From positions 62,001-126,000 of the forward strand of contig JAJPKE010000037.1 of assembly GCA_021323855.1 (NCBI GenBank): 64,000 nucleotides of DNA, in the 5' to 3' direction. Below, piece by piece: positions 35,346-44,049 of the stretch (positions are counted from its first letter, which is position 1; the number at the start of each line of letters is the position of its first letter). Below the pieces are notes generated by a model. The model made no database searches, was not told where the DNA came from, and was given only the letters and a program-made list of their open reading frames with translations. This DNA comes from Chloroflexota bacterium (GTDB lineage: Bacteria > Chloroflexota > Ktedonobacteria > Ktedonobacterales > JADMIN01). The translations under genes and the position numbers were made by a program.

Positions 35346-35801
35346 ATGAAACCACCTCCAATCAGGATGAACTTGCCGTCTTGCGATCAGATAGTCGCGC
35401 CTGAAGTAACAGCTTCCTCTTTACAGCCAGTCGCTAAACACAGCGTAGAAGCCACATCGAGTGGAGAGTGCCCATTGCATGTAGCCATGCAAGAGTTAGC
35501 GCAGGCTGCCGTGCGGCAACATGTCTTGTATCTCGAAGGCGAATGTTTGCCCCGGCCAGAACTTATGCAAACGATAGAGCGATGGTGCTCATTCTCCGCA
35601 ATCATTTCTTCGCGCGTTTGTGTGGTTTCGCGAACAGCCACTATCGCTCCGGCAGAACTGGACGCAGTTCTTGAGACCCTCTTTCCGTCGTCGCGTGATG
35701 CTGTCATGCCGCCCATCCGGCAAAGTCTGTTTGTGTCGTGTACTCGTTGCGCGCAGGCTACCTCATGTCCGCTGGGCAAGAATCCGATAACTGGCGAGTA
35801 G
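35346..35801 (+). CDS. Unknown 151-residue protein with a C-terminal Cys cluster
   Basis: Soluble, no signal peptide. It contains ECPLHVAMQELAQAAVRQHVL near the middle, GECLPRPELM, and near the end SCTRCAQATSCPLGKNP (C-X2-C-X5-C), which could bind a metal or Fe-S cluster. ATG 35346 follows AGAGAGGCGG. No family recognised. The four-part operator just upstream makes it a likely regulon member. Confidence 0.6.
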   Translation: MKPPPIRMNLPSCDQIVAPEVTASSLQPVAKHSVEATSSGECPLHVAMQELAQAAVRQHVLYLEGECLPRPELMQTIERWCSFSAIISSRVCVVSRTATIAPAELDAVLETLFPSSRDAVMPPIRQSLFVSCTRCAQATSCPLGKNPITGE

Positions 35802-36161
35802 CGTGTGATCGCAGCAGGAAAATGTGTAGATATGCCGGTAGCTCGCTCCCTCGATAGGTAGCATACGGATCTCCCTTCTGCCAGAGACGAGATAGGTAGC
35901 TAGCATATTTCGCCTGGTGTGTATCCGCATATCACAATCGCATCACGGCTGTGTGAACGACAGCAAAATGCGACTTTTGTCACAGGAGATGCGATTTGCC
36001 AACACCTACGCTCTGAGCGAAACCGGGGATACAGAGGGGTTAGTGGGTACTGCGCATGTGAGCGATACACGGCATAGCGGGGTCCACGCCTCCATGACGC
36101 TACGCATCCAAAAGTGTTCATGCGCTACAAACTGTTCATCTGAGAGGGGAGTATTTCTATC
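35802..36161. promoter_or_regulatory. Leader region of nirK with half an operator and a TGTTCAT direct repeat
   Basis: 360 bases without a gene. TCACA at 35932 and TCACG at 35943 (spacing 11) form half of the operator in the opposite orientation to nirK. The other pair is missing. Closer to nirK, TGTTCAT occurs at 36115 and 36133, spacing 18; this may be a binding site for another regulator. No convincing promoter was chosen. Confidence 0.35.
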
Positions 36162-37364
36162 ATGGCTCATTCAGTGCAAGACCACCCTGCGCTTTCGTCC
36201 GAGGCGGACACAACAGCGCGCGCTACCACTACTGATCTCGCTACAGCGACCGTGACCCATCCGGCGGACGAGACGGCTCCACCAGCCGCACCGATGACCA
36301 GCACGCAACTGTCGCAGCCGCGCCGCTTCAATGTCTATTGGAAACCCAAATCCACCGATGTGCCTGCCCTGTCGCTGCTCATCGGTCTAGTTGGCGTGGG
36401 GCTGCTCATCCTGTCCATGTGCATTGCCGTGGTCAATAACACTCATCCGTCCAATGCGCAGGGCGCAATGGCGATGCCAGCATCCAGCGCCGCCACCTAC
36501 CCGGTGGACCCCAGCAAGGTACCACCGCATCAAACCTACCCTGCGGCGGCGCCAGCCGCCCCAACGGGCGATACGGTCAACGTGACGCTCACGATCAAAG
36601 AGGTGGTAGTCTCAATTGCGCCCAATGTCGCCTACCATGCCTGGACCTTCAACGGCACAGTACCCGGCCCCGTCATTCGCGTCCGGCAGGGACAGACGGT
36701 CCACTTCACCCTGGTGAACGAGGGGACCATGCCGCACTCGATTGATTTTCATGCGGCGCAGACTCCCTGGAACGTGAACTATCAGCCGGTCCCTGCTGGC
36801 AAGAGCTTCTCGTTCAATTGGACGGCGAACTATCCGGGAGCGTTCCTGTATCACTGTGGCACGCCGCCGGTGATGTATCACATGGCCAACGGCATGTATG
36901 GCGCCATCATCGTGGATCCGGCGAGCGGATGGGCGCCTGCGCAGGAGTATGTACTGGTGCAAAGCGAGTTCTATCTGTATCAGAATTCCGACGGCACATA
37001 CAGCGTCAACGCCAACAAACTGATGGCTGGCCAACCTGATTATGTGACGTTCAATGGCTACGCCAATCAGTATCAGACCGCACCCTTGACGGCGACTGCT
37101 GGCCAGAAGATCCGCCTGTTCGTCATCAATGCCGGCCCCTCGCGGTTCTCGGCATTCCACGTCATTGGCGCACTCTTTAGCGACGTGTATCTCGATGGTA
37201 ATCCGGCCAACCACCTGGTCGGCGACCAGACGCTCACGATTCCGCCTGGTGGTGGAGTGGTAGCGGAACTGACCATCCCGGAGGCAGGCAAGTATCCCTT
37301 CGTGACCCATTCCTTTATGGATGCCAGCATCGGCGCAACAGGGGTTATTGCTGTCACCCAGTAG
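36162..37364 (+). CDS. nirK: Copper-containing nitrite reductase, membrane anchored
   Basis: 400 residues. A polar N-terminus and a membrane helix (about 68-92) precede two cupredoxin domains. Type 1 copper ligands are H192, C232, H240 and M245; type 2 ligands are H197, H231 and H383; the catalytic pair D195 and H333 is present (HSIDFH, AFHVIG). These distinguish NirK from laccase-like oxidases. It reduces nitrite to NO outside the membrane. The membrane anchor replaces the usual cleaved signal. No nor gene is seen here. The start has GAGAGGGGAG upstream; a strong terminator follows. Confidence 0.92.
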   Translation: MAHSVQDHPALSSEADTTARATTTDLATATVTHPADETAPPAAPMTSTQLSQPRRFNVYWKPKSTDVPALSLLIGLVGVGLLILSMCIAVVNNTHPSNAQGAMAMPASSAATYPVDPSKVPPHQTYPAAAPAAPTGDTVNVTLTIKEVVVSIAPNVAYHAWTFNGTVPGPVIRVRQGQTVHFTLVNEGTMPHSIDFHAAQTPWNVNYQPVPAGKSFSFNWTANYPGAFLYHCGTPPVMYHMANGMYGAIIVDPASGWAPAQEYVLVQSEFYLYQNSDGTYSVNANKLMAGQPDYVTFNGYANQYQTAPLTATAGQKIRLFVINAGPSRFSAFHVIGALFSDVYLDGNPANHLVGDQTLTIPPGGGVVAELTIPEAGKYPFVTHSFMDASIGATGVIAVTQ

Positions 37365-37395
37365 TACCGGATATCTCATGTTCATGGCGATGTAA

Positions 37396-37435
37396 GCGAC
37401 CGCCCAGCTTCGCGAATACCGAGCTGGGCGGTCGC
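37396..37435. terminator. Terminator between nirK and the DUF2231 gene
   Basis: A perfect 14-bp stem, GCGACCGCCCAGCT (37396-37409) with AGCTGGGCGGTCGC (37422-37435), loop of 12. Convergent genes on either side suggest a bidirectional role. The T-tract is poor. Confidence 0.7.
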
Positions 37436-37480
37436 CTGAGTCACTTCATTCTCGCGCATCTCCGGCTGGCAAAGGGTATC

Positions 37481-38023
37481 TCAATGGAGCGGCTGGCCGA
37501 CGCCGTGATCGTACACCATCGCGCCACCCAGATAGCCCGTCAGCGCCAGCAAGACTAGGCTAACAACGCTCGCCAGCAGATAGAGTGCCACCACCAGACG
37601 CGGCAACGACTTGATATAGAGCGCGGGCAGCAGTAGGTGTAAGCGTTTATCCACCAGCGCCAGCGCCACCTCCGTGCGGGGCCAGGTACAGCGCGCCCAG
37701 CCAAGAATGGCAGGCAGCAACCAGAGCAGCCGCAGCAGCAACAGCAAGCTGAAGGAGCCGGTGGTCAGCACGGCGAATACTTTGTGCAGATGAAATATAT
37801 CGCCCGCCAGCGCCAACTGCACATCACGTTCGCTGAGCCAGCCGGAGAAGAGCGCGGCAAACGCGCCGGGCACGCCCAGCACCAGACACCAGGTGGCAGC
37901 GGTGGTCAGGCCGGCGCGACGTAGCATCACGCCGGCGATATCGAGGGCGACGCTGGTGATGAGCAGGGCAATGGGAAAATGCACCACGATGGGATGCAGC
38001 TCCGCCAGACGAAACGACAGCAT
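37481..38023 (-). CDS. DUF2231-family membrane protein
   Basis: 180 residues, four helices. The family opening LHPIVVHFPIALL and a second HLHKVFAVLTT give histidines that could bind haem. DUF2231 proteins often sit beside cytochromes and Rieske proteins. It follows the DoxX-Rieske fusion by 60 bases on the same strand and probably works with it. Confidence 0.8.
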   Translation of the reverse strand: MLSFRLAELHPIVVHFPIALLITSVALDIAGVMLRRAGLTTAATWCLVLGVPGAFAALFSGWLSERDVQLALAGDIFHLHKVFAVLTTGSFSLLLLLRLLWLLPAILGWARCTWPRTEVALALVDKRLHLLLPALYIKSLPRLVVALYLLASVVSLVLLALTGYLGGAMVYDHGVGQPLH

Positions 38024-38083
38024 AGTCGAACATTTCCTATCTACAACAAAAAGAGTCTCGTGAGCTGGTAGCGGCTGGCTCGC

Positions 38084-39406
38084 TCAACCGTTCGTCGTGA
38101 TAGCGCCAGTCGCCTGGTTGACTTGAATGGGTACGCTGGCCAGTGGCGTAGGAGCCGGTCCCTGTACCACTTGTGCGCTGTGCGCCGGATCGAAAGCCGC
38201 GCCGTGGCACGGGCAGAGCAACAACTGGCTGCCGGGATCATACTGCACCGTACAGCCGGCATGGGTACAGATAGCGTCGAACGCGACGAAATTGCCGCTA
38301 TTCAAGTGGACCACAACACCAGGATCGCCACTGCTGGGCACAGTGAACATTGCTGCGCTGTTGGCTGGCACCTGGCTGACCTCTGCGATAGTCGCTCCAG
38401 TCGCACTGGAGGTTCCCGCCGTTGCGCTCCCAGAACTACCAGCGGGCGCTGTGCTTGCTGGCAATGGAGCGTTGGTGGTATCTCCACTGCGCAAGAGCGA
38501 GATCAAATAGACGAGGCCCAACGCTCCGGCCACGCCGGCAGCCGCACCCTTGAGGAAATCGCGCCGGGTTTGGGCGCGAGCATACGTGCTGTATACTGCT
38601 CGTCGCCCCGGCTGCCTGCGATTAGATGACCCATGCCCGCCAGCAGCGTGGGCGCCCGCATGCGTGGCCGCTTCGCTGACGTCAGGCGCAGCGCTCACTC
38701 CCAGGAGCACCCAACAGAGACGGTTCACAGCAACTTGATGGCGTGTGGGCACATGCGCTCGCAGCCATGCAGCCAGCCATGCGTCAAATACTGGCCAGCC
38801 ACCAGCTATCGGGCCAGCCAGCACAATCACACTCCAGCCAAAGAGAAAGACGATATCCGATCCATAAAAGTAGGGATGTACTCGCCAACTGGCCGAAAGA
38901 AAGAACACCAAACTCAGCAGCGCGCCGAAGAAGGCGGCAGGTCGCACCAGGAGTCCGATTAGCACCCCAAAGCCAATCGCTAGCTCGCCCCAGGCAATCA
39001 ACCAGCCAAATAGCGTCGCATGTGGCAAAGCGATATTGACTAGCAGGCCATGAATAGGTGAACCAGTGGCAAAGCCCATGATCTGCTTACCAATGTAGCC
39101 GGGAGCTGAGGGACGGAAATACTGCGGATCGGTCAGCTTCTGAATGCCAGCATACATGAACGTCACGCCGAGGAACAACCGGAGCGGCAAGACGACCCAG
39201 GCAGGCATACCCGTCTTTGCCCAGCCGTTCGGCCACAGGCGAGCCACCAGCGTGGGAGATGGCTCGCCTGGCCGTAGTGGTGCTGGCTGCGGTTGCGTTG
39301 GCTGGGGATGTGATGCGGGCGGGGATTGATTCATCTGGCGAATCTTCGGTTGAGGCTGCTGTATCGGTTGGCGGCGCGGTGGCTGTTTCGGCTGTTTCAT
39401 CGTCAT
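38084..39406 (-). CDS. DoxX-Rieske fusion protein with an internal Tat motif
   Basis: 440 residues. Pro/Gln-rich start (1-50), DoxX-like four-helix domain (about 68-205), a His-rich linker, an internal twin-arginine motif TRRDFLKG (280-287) with its helix (288-305), a Ser/Thr-rich linker, then a Rieske [2Fe-2S] domain with CTHAGC (380-385) and CPCHG (398-402). Dual Sec-Tat insertion is known for actinobacterial Rieske proteins (QcrA). The fusion suggests electrons from a DoxX-bound quinone site pass straight to the Rieske cluster. No cytochrome b is adjacent; one lies at 790-2424. ATG 39406 follows GAAGGAT. Confidence 0.88.
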   Translation of the reverse strand: MTMKQPKQPPRRQPIQQPQPKIRQMNQSPPASHPQPTQPQPAPLRPGEPSPTLVARLWPNGWAKTGMPAWVVLPLRLFLGVTFMYAGIQKLTDPQYFRPSAPGYIGKQIMGFATGSPIHGLLVNIALPHATLFGWLIAWGELAIGFGVLIGLLVRPAAFFGALLSLVFFLSASWRVHPYFYGSDIVFLFGWSVIVLAGPIAGGWPVFDAWLAAWLRAHVPTRHQVAVNRLCWVLLGVSAAPDVSEAATHAGAHAAGGHGSSNRRQPGRRAVYSTYARAQTRRDFLKGAAAGVAGALGLVYLISLLRSGDTTNAPLPASTAPAGSSGSATAGTSSATGATIAEVSQVPANSAAMFTVPSSGDPGVVVHLNSGNFVAFDAICTHAGCTVQYDPGSQLLLCPCHGAAFDPAHSAQVVQGPAPTPLASVPIQVNQATGAITTNG

Positions 39407-39487
39407 AGGGTATCCTTCGAGTTTCCACTACATGGATGCAGGCAATGACCTAAAGCATAGCATGGTCAATTTAGAAGAAACTGGTAA

Positions 39488-39537
39488 TTCCCTGGGAAAA
39501 CTCTCATAATTGTCCAAATTCCCAGCTATTCTAGAAT
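39488..39537 (+). promoter_or_regulatory. Palindromes upstream of the second two-component system
   Basis: TTCCCTGGGAA (39488-39498) and ATTCTAGAAT (39528-39537) are short palindromes, with a further AATTCCCAG between them, in the 237-base gap before the response regulator. They may be operator half-sites. No four-part TGTGA operator is present here. Confidence 0.3.
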
Positions 39538-39643
39538 CATTGGGCATGTTCCCGTTGGGTGTGATGGTACAATGAGGCCACACACCTGCCAGTACGCATC
39601 AGCAGCGATGGTACATGAGGGGTAACGACAGGGATACGGGGAC

Positions 39644-40393
39644 ATGCGGGTCTTGTTGGTTGAAGATGAGATACGGTTGGCACGCAGCTATCAGCGTAAT
39701 CTCGAAGACGAGGGGCATCTGGTTGAGGTCGTGCATGATGGTGAAACGGCCTATCAGCGCATCATGCGCGAAGGCGATCACCTCGACCTGGTTATTATGG
39801 ATGTAGTGCTGCCAGGAATGAGCGGCATTGACGTCTGCCGGGCGGTGCGCGGCGAACGAGTGCGCGTGCCGATTTTATTGCTCACGGCGCTGGACCAGAC
39901 GGAAGAGAAAGTTGCAGGACTGGATGCTGGCGCCGACGATTATCTTACTAAGCCATTCCCGTTCGCCGAACTCCTGGCGCGGATGCGCGCATTGGCGCGT
40001 CGTCCTCATCATTTTGACCCCGTCGGGGAGGCTACTCAACTCCACATTGGCGATCTAACTGTGGATACACTGCGGCATGAGGCGCTACGCGGCAACACCG
40101 TGATTCCGCTGACAGCGCGTGAATTTGCGTTGTTAGAATATCTGGCGCGGAATGCGAACCGCGTGCTGACCCGCCAGCAGTTGATTGATCGCGTCTGGCC
40201 AGATGGCACTGAGGCTGGCAGCAATGTACTCGACACGTACATCCACTACTTGCGCGAGAAGATTGACCTAGGCGCTGCTGTGAAGCTGCTGCGCACGGTG
40301 CGTGGTGTGGGCTATATGCTCCAATCGCCAACCGACCGGCGTCACTCAGGCAATTCATCCCATCCATCTTCACCAGATGGTGGAATTAATTGA
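39644..40393 (+). CDS. OmpR-family response regulator of the second two-component system
   Basis: 249 residues. Receiver domain with D53 (VIMDVVLPG) and LTKPFPF, then a winged helix ending RTVRGVGYMLQ. Paired with the kinase 18 bases downstream. It lacks a four-part operator upstream, so it is a weaker candidate than the regulator at 29726 for the repeated sites. Targets are unknown. Confidence 0.92.
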   Translation: MRVLLVEDEIRLARSYQRNLEDEGHLVEVVHDGETAYQRIMREGDHLDLVIMDVVLPGMSGIDVCRAVRGERVRVPILLLTALDQTEEKVAGLDAGADDYLTKPFPFAELLARMRALARRPHHFDPVGEATQLHIGDLTVDTLRHEALRGNTVIPLTAREFALLEYLARNANRVLTRQQLIDRVWPDGTEAGSNVLDTYIHYLREKIDLGAAVKLLRTVRGVGYMLQSPTDRRHSGNSSHPSSPDGGIN

Positions 40394-40411
40394 TTGTCAG
40401 GGAGATGTCTC

Positions 40412-42067
40412 GTGAACCTGATGCAGACCGCCAAAAGTCTTGTCTTTCGCAAAACTGACGACAAAGAGATAGCTACCATGCGGGCCAATGCGTTGCCAGC
40501 CAGAGGGGCACCTCCTTATGCGCGCCGTCTTGTCTCGCGGGCACATCCACTTGCTGCAACCCGGCGGCGTCTCCTGGCGATGAACCTGCTGGTGGTTTCG
40601 GGGATTCTGGCGATCATGGCGCTGGCAGTCTATGGTTGGGAACTTCATGCCAGTGATCAGCAAGTGAATGAGCAATTGACCGGCTGGGTGAACCATGAGT
40701 CTCAGAGTGACCTGATTGTCACTACGAGCCAGGGCTGGCGCCCGGAGACGCATGATGCGCTTGACAATGCCGAACGCTACGAGCCATCGAGTCCCAATGT
40801 TTTCTCGATTGGCCTCGATCAACAGGGGCGTGTCGTCTTCGATCCAGGAAATGTCCACCGGCTGGGGCTGCCAGACCTTACAGCGGCATGGCCGGTATTG
40901 CATGGACAGAGGCCAAACACACTCATCACCGTTGGAGACGATACCAACGCCTATCGTTTGTATACGGTTCCTATCACGTCACATGGCCAGATTGTTGGCG
41001 CGCTCCAGGTAGGGCTGTCGCTGGCTGCGCGTGAACGCCAGTTACACGATCTACGTCTCATCCTGGCAGGCGTGGGCGCCGGAGTGCTGTTGCTGACGCT
41101 TTTTGGTAGCCTTTATCTGGCGGACCGTGCGCTGCAACCCATGCAACGTGCGTATGATCGGCAACGCCAATTCGCCGCCGCTGCCTCACACGAACTCCGC
41201 ACGCCGCTGGCAATCGTGCGGTCGCAGGCGGAATTGATCGAGCGTGCGCTTATGCGGACTACGGCGCAGATGGAGCAAGAGGAGCAAGAGGAGCAGAGAA
41301 CGCACGAGACCCACAATATCTACGAAGGCAGTGAGGCGGAGAAGATTGCTGCTGACACGAATGGCAAACAAGCAAGAGCGCGTCTTCAGGCGGCGCAGGG
41401 CGATCTACGAGACCTCTTCTCCGAGGTGGATTACATGGCGCGCCTGGTCCATGATCTTCTGATTCTGGCGCGCGATGAAGGAGATCAGCACGTCATTGCA
41501 GCCAATCTGGTAAATCTCAGCGCGCTTGCCGAAGAAACAGTCTCCAAACTAGCGCCGCAAGCGACAGCCAACGGTATTACCCTTCACATGGATGTGCTGC
41601 AAGAGGACGGTGCTAGCGAAGTGACTCCCGATTCCTCCGGTATTTTCGTGCGCGGAGATAGCGACCGGCTCCGGCAACTGCTGATTGTGCTGCTGGAAAA
41701 CGCGCTCCGCTACACACCGTCTGAGGGAAACGTGCAGGTGCATCTTTCGAAAGTGCATGGCCACTTTCTGCTAAGACATCGGTACGTCGCACAAATAGAG
41801 ATCACCGACACAGGCATTGGCATTGCGCCTGAGCATCTGCCCCACATTTTCGAGCCATTCTATCGCGCGCAGAGTGTTCCTGGCGGCGCGGCGGCACAGC
41901 CTGCATCGGTGGGAGGAGCAGGACTGGGGTTAGCGCTGGCTCGTTGGATCGTCACTGCGCATGGCGGTGAGATGACCGTTGCCAGCACGGTAGGGGCGGG
42001 AACCTGCTTCACCATCACCCTCCCTTGTGCTGAGTCTGATGCGCCAGTTCAGGTTACCGGTGAGTAG
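40412..42067 (+). CDS. Membrane sensor histidine kinase of the second two-component system
   Basis: 551 residues from GTG 40412, with AGGGAGAT upstream; TTG/ATG alternatives lie nearby. Two membrane helices (about 55-75 and 215-235) flank an extracytoplasmic sensor of about 140 residues. HisKA (AAASHELRTPLAIVRS) is split from the rest by a Glu/Gln-rich insertion from a 9-base repeat; HATPase shows LENALRYTPS and GGAGLGLAL. Typical EnvZ/BaeS-like layout. Partner of the regulator just upstream. Confidence 0.9.
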   Translation: MNLMQTAKSLVFRKTDDKEIATMRANALPARGAPPYARRLVSRAHPLAATRRRLLAMNLLVVSGILAIMALAVYGWELHASDQQVNEQLTGWVNHESQSDLIVTTSQGWRPETHDALDNAERYEPSSPNVFSIGLDQQGRVVFDPGNVHRLGLPDLTAAWPVLHGQRPNTLITVGDDTNAYRLYTVPITSHGQIVGALQVGLSLAARERQLHDLRLILAGVGAGVLLLTLFGSLYLADRALQPMQRAYDRQRQFAAAASHELRTPLAIVRSQAELIERALMRTTAQMEQEEQEEQRTHETHNIYEGSEAEKIAADTNGKQARARLQAAQGDLRDLFSEVDYMARLVHDLLILARDEGDQHVIAANLVNLSALAEETVSKLAPQATANGITLHMDVLQEDGASEVTPDSSGIFVRGDSDRLRQLLIVLLENALRYTPSEGNVQVHLSKVHGHFLLRHRYVAQIEITDTGIGIAPEHLPHIFEPFYRAQSVPGGAAAQPASVGGAGLGLALARWIVTAHGGEMTVASTVGAGTCFTITLPCAESDAPVQVTGE

Positions 42068-42126
42068 TATCAAATATGTTCAACGCCTGAGCCAGGCCAA
42101 CTGAAGCCAGTTGTTTGAATGCGCCT

Positions 42127-43131
42127 TTATTTCGCCCGCTTGTTGTTCTGCGTTTCCATTGCTGGACGAACGATCAGGAGGGGTAGTTTGGTGCCGTAGA
42201 GAACCCGCTCAGCGATACTCCCCAGTGCCCAGCGCGCGATACCGCTTCGTCCGTGGGTCGCCAGCGCCACAACATCACAGCCGCCATACACTCCTGCACC
42301 CTCCGCATCTTCTCCGTTCTCGGCAACGCGGATGATGGTTTCGGCGGTATCGAGTCCCACGCCGACGCTCCATGTCACCGTCATTCCTGGATACCTTTGC
42401 TGCATCTGCCTGGCTGTGTTCGTCAGATACTCTCTGGCTCCTTCCAGGATAAACGCATCTGGCCGGTTGGCCTCATCTACTGCATAGGGAGGAGCCACGA
42501 GAACCAGATGCAACGCGGCCTGTGATGGCGCAGTGAGGCCAACGGCAAGTTGTGCTGCTGGGGTCAGGGCTGCCTCTGCAAGAGCCGACCCGTCGAGCGC
42601 CACCAATACCCGTAAGAGATGGTCTACGCCGGGATGGCGCGAGGCGAGCGACGGCCCATGCTCGCGCAGCACCAATACCGGCGCAGAGGAATGACGCACG
42701 AGATGCTGCGCCACACTGCCTAACACCCAACGCAGTGCACCGGTGCGCCCGTGGCTTGTCATCACCACCAGATCGGCCTGTTGATCGGAAATAGCCTCTA
42801 TAAGCGAGAGGGCTGGCGATCCCATCCGTACTTCGATCTTGGTCTGGATGCCGTGCAGGTCCGGCGAGCCGGCGAGGTTTGCCAAATACTTCTGTGACTC
42901 CGCGCGTTCTACATCCACAACCTCTGTATTGAGGGGCACAGAGGCGGTAGCAGGACCGTAGAGACCTGCGATACCCATGCCAACGCCCGCATAGCCATAC
43001 TCAAGCGGAATGGTGACCACACAGGTAAGGATGAGCGTCGCCTGCGAAGCGCGAGCAAGCTGCGCAGCAACAGGAAGCGCCCCTTCGGCGCGTGCCGACC
43101 CATCCAGAGGAACCATGATGCGCTGATACAT
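42127..43131 (-). CDS. Third tandem universal stress protein
   Basis: 334 residues. Two well-kept Usp domains, each with a glycine loop: TSHGRTGALRWVLGSVAQ in the first and ATHGRSGIARWALGSIAE in the second. Both can probably bind ATP. ATG 43131 is chosen because of GAAGGAGG upstream. Last gene in the operon 46844-42127, under the operator at 47062. Confidence 0.93.
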   Translation of the reverse strand: MYQRIMVPLDGSARAEGALPVAAQLARASQATLILTCVVTIPLEYGYAGVGMGIAGLYGPATASVPLNTEVVDVERAESQKYLANLAGSPDLHGIQTKIEVRMGSPALSLIEAISDQQADLVVMTSHGRTGALRWVLGSVAQHLVRHSSAPVLVLREHGPSLASRHPGVDHLLRVLVALDGSALAEAALTPAAQLAVGLTAPSQAALHLVLVAPPYAVDEANRPDAFILEGAREYLTNTARQMQQRYPGMTVTWSVGVGLDTAETIIRVAENGEDAEGAGVYGGCDVVALATHGRSGIARWALGSIAERVLYGTKLPLLIVRPAMETQNNKRAK

Positions 43132-43289
43132 CGAATACCTCCTTCTTGCCCGCTTGCCAGGCAAGACGCGCAGAGTACATGCTGCACGTACATAATACTT
43201 GCTGAATCAGGACAGATGACGGGATGGCTCACCTCTTTGTGCGCCTGCCCGACCTCTGCCCTGATGCTTATGCCGAATGCACTTGACCG

Positions 43290-43979
43290 CTAGGAAGCTA
43301 TCTTCCCAGGCGCCGCTGGAGGCGTGGCTCTGTTGGATCGCGGCGTTGGTTTTGCCTGCTGCATTCGCTGTATCATCGTGCGGTTGGCCGAAGCCAGCGC
43401 CCGAAGGAATAACCAGACCGCAACGCCAGCCACGCCGATCAAGGAAATCCACATGATCCACAGCGCCGCAGTTGGATTGGCGCTGCTGGTCAGGTGCATC
43501 TGGAACCAGCTCAAATGCACCTGGCTGTTTGCCTCGATGGCGAAGACCAGCGGCAAGTAATACAGCGTGGCGCCCAGCACGAGAAAGGCCGTCGCCAGCC
43601 GATACGCCGTCACATCGTCATCCACACGTCGCGAGAGCTTCACTGCCAACGCCAACAACAGGCAGAGCGCCGCCAGTGGCCCGGTAATCGGCAGCGGAGC
43701 GCTGGCTACGATGTTTGGTTGGAAGAAAATGAAGCTGAGGCCGAAGGTCATCAGCAGAATCGCATCCCGCATCAGCAGATAGGACATCCACCAGACATCG
43801 GCGCCCAGCCGCAGACCGCAACGCCGGAGCGTGCGCAACACATACGGGCGACCGAGATGCAAGATCAGGGCCATAGTCCATAGGGCAGGCAAGAAGGCGA
43901 CGATGGTGGCGACTAACCACTGAGAGCCGCCCTGAACCAGCGCTTGCGTAATGGCGTTGGCAACATCTTGGGGTTTCAT
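43290..43979 (-). CDS. Membrane protein, paralog of the next upstream gene
   Basis: 229 residues, about six helices. It shares PQDVANAI near the start, LILHLGRPYVL and LRLGADVWW with the 44050-44703 protein, so the pair arose by duplication. The C-terminal tail is basic and Pro-rich. No known family recognised. The operon also encodes a ferredoxin/GltD-type flavoprotein, so the pair could form its membrane partner. Confidence 0.7.
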   Translation of the reverse strand: MKPQDVANAITQALVQGGSQWLVATIVAFLPALWTMALILHLGRPYVLRTLRRCGLRLGADVWWMSYLLMRDAILLMTFGLSFIFFQPNIVASAPLPITGPLAALCLLLALAVKLSRRVDDDVTAYRLATAFLVLGATLYYLPLVFAIEANSQVHLSWFQMHLTSSANPTAALWIMWISLIGVAGVAVWLFLRALASANRTMIQRMQQAKPTPRSNRATPPAAPGKIAS

Positions 43980-44049
43980 GTGTATCCTCCAACTACTCGT
44001 GAACTATCGTTATGAGGCAAGTACGTGTTGTGTCTCGCTGCCGCTAAAT

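Noticed and set aside
35932..35947. A thirteenth four-part operator for nirK
   Set aside because: Only one pair (TCACA, TCACG at 11 spacing) exists, facing away from nirK; the other pair is absent at the 20-22 distance.
39560..39575. TGTGA at 39560 as an operator for the second two-component system
   Set aside because: A single pentamer with a poor partner (AATGA at 39571) and no second pair.
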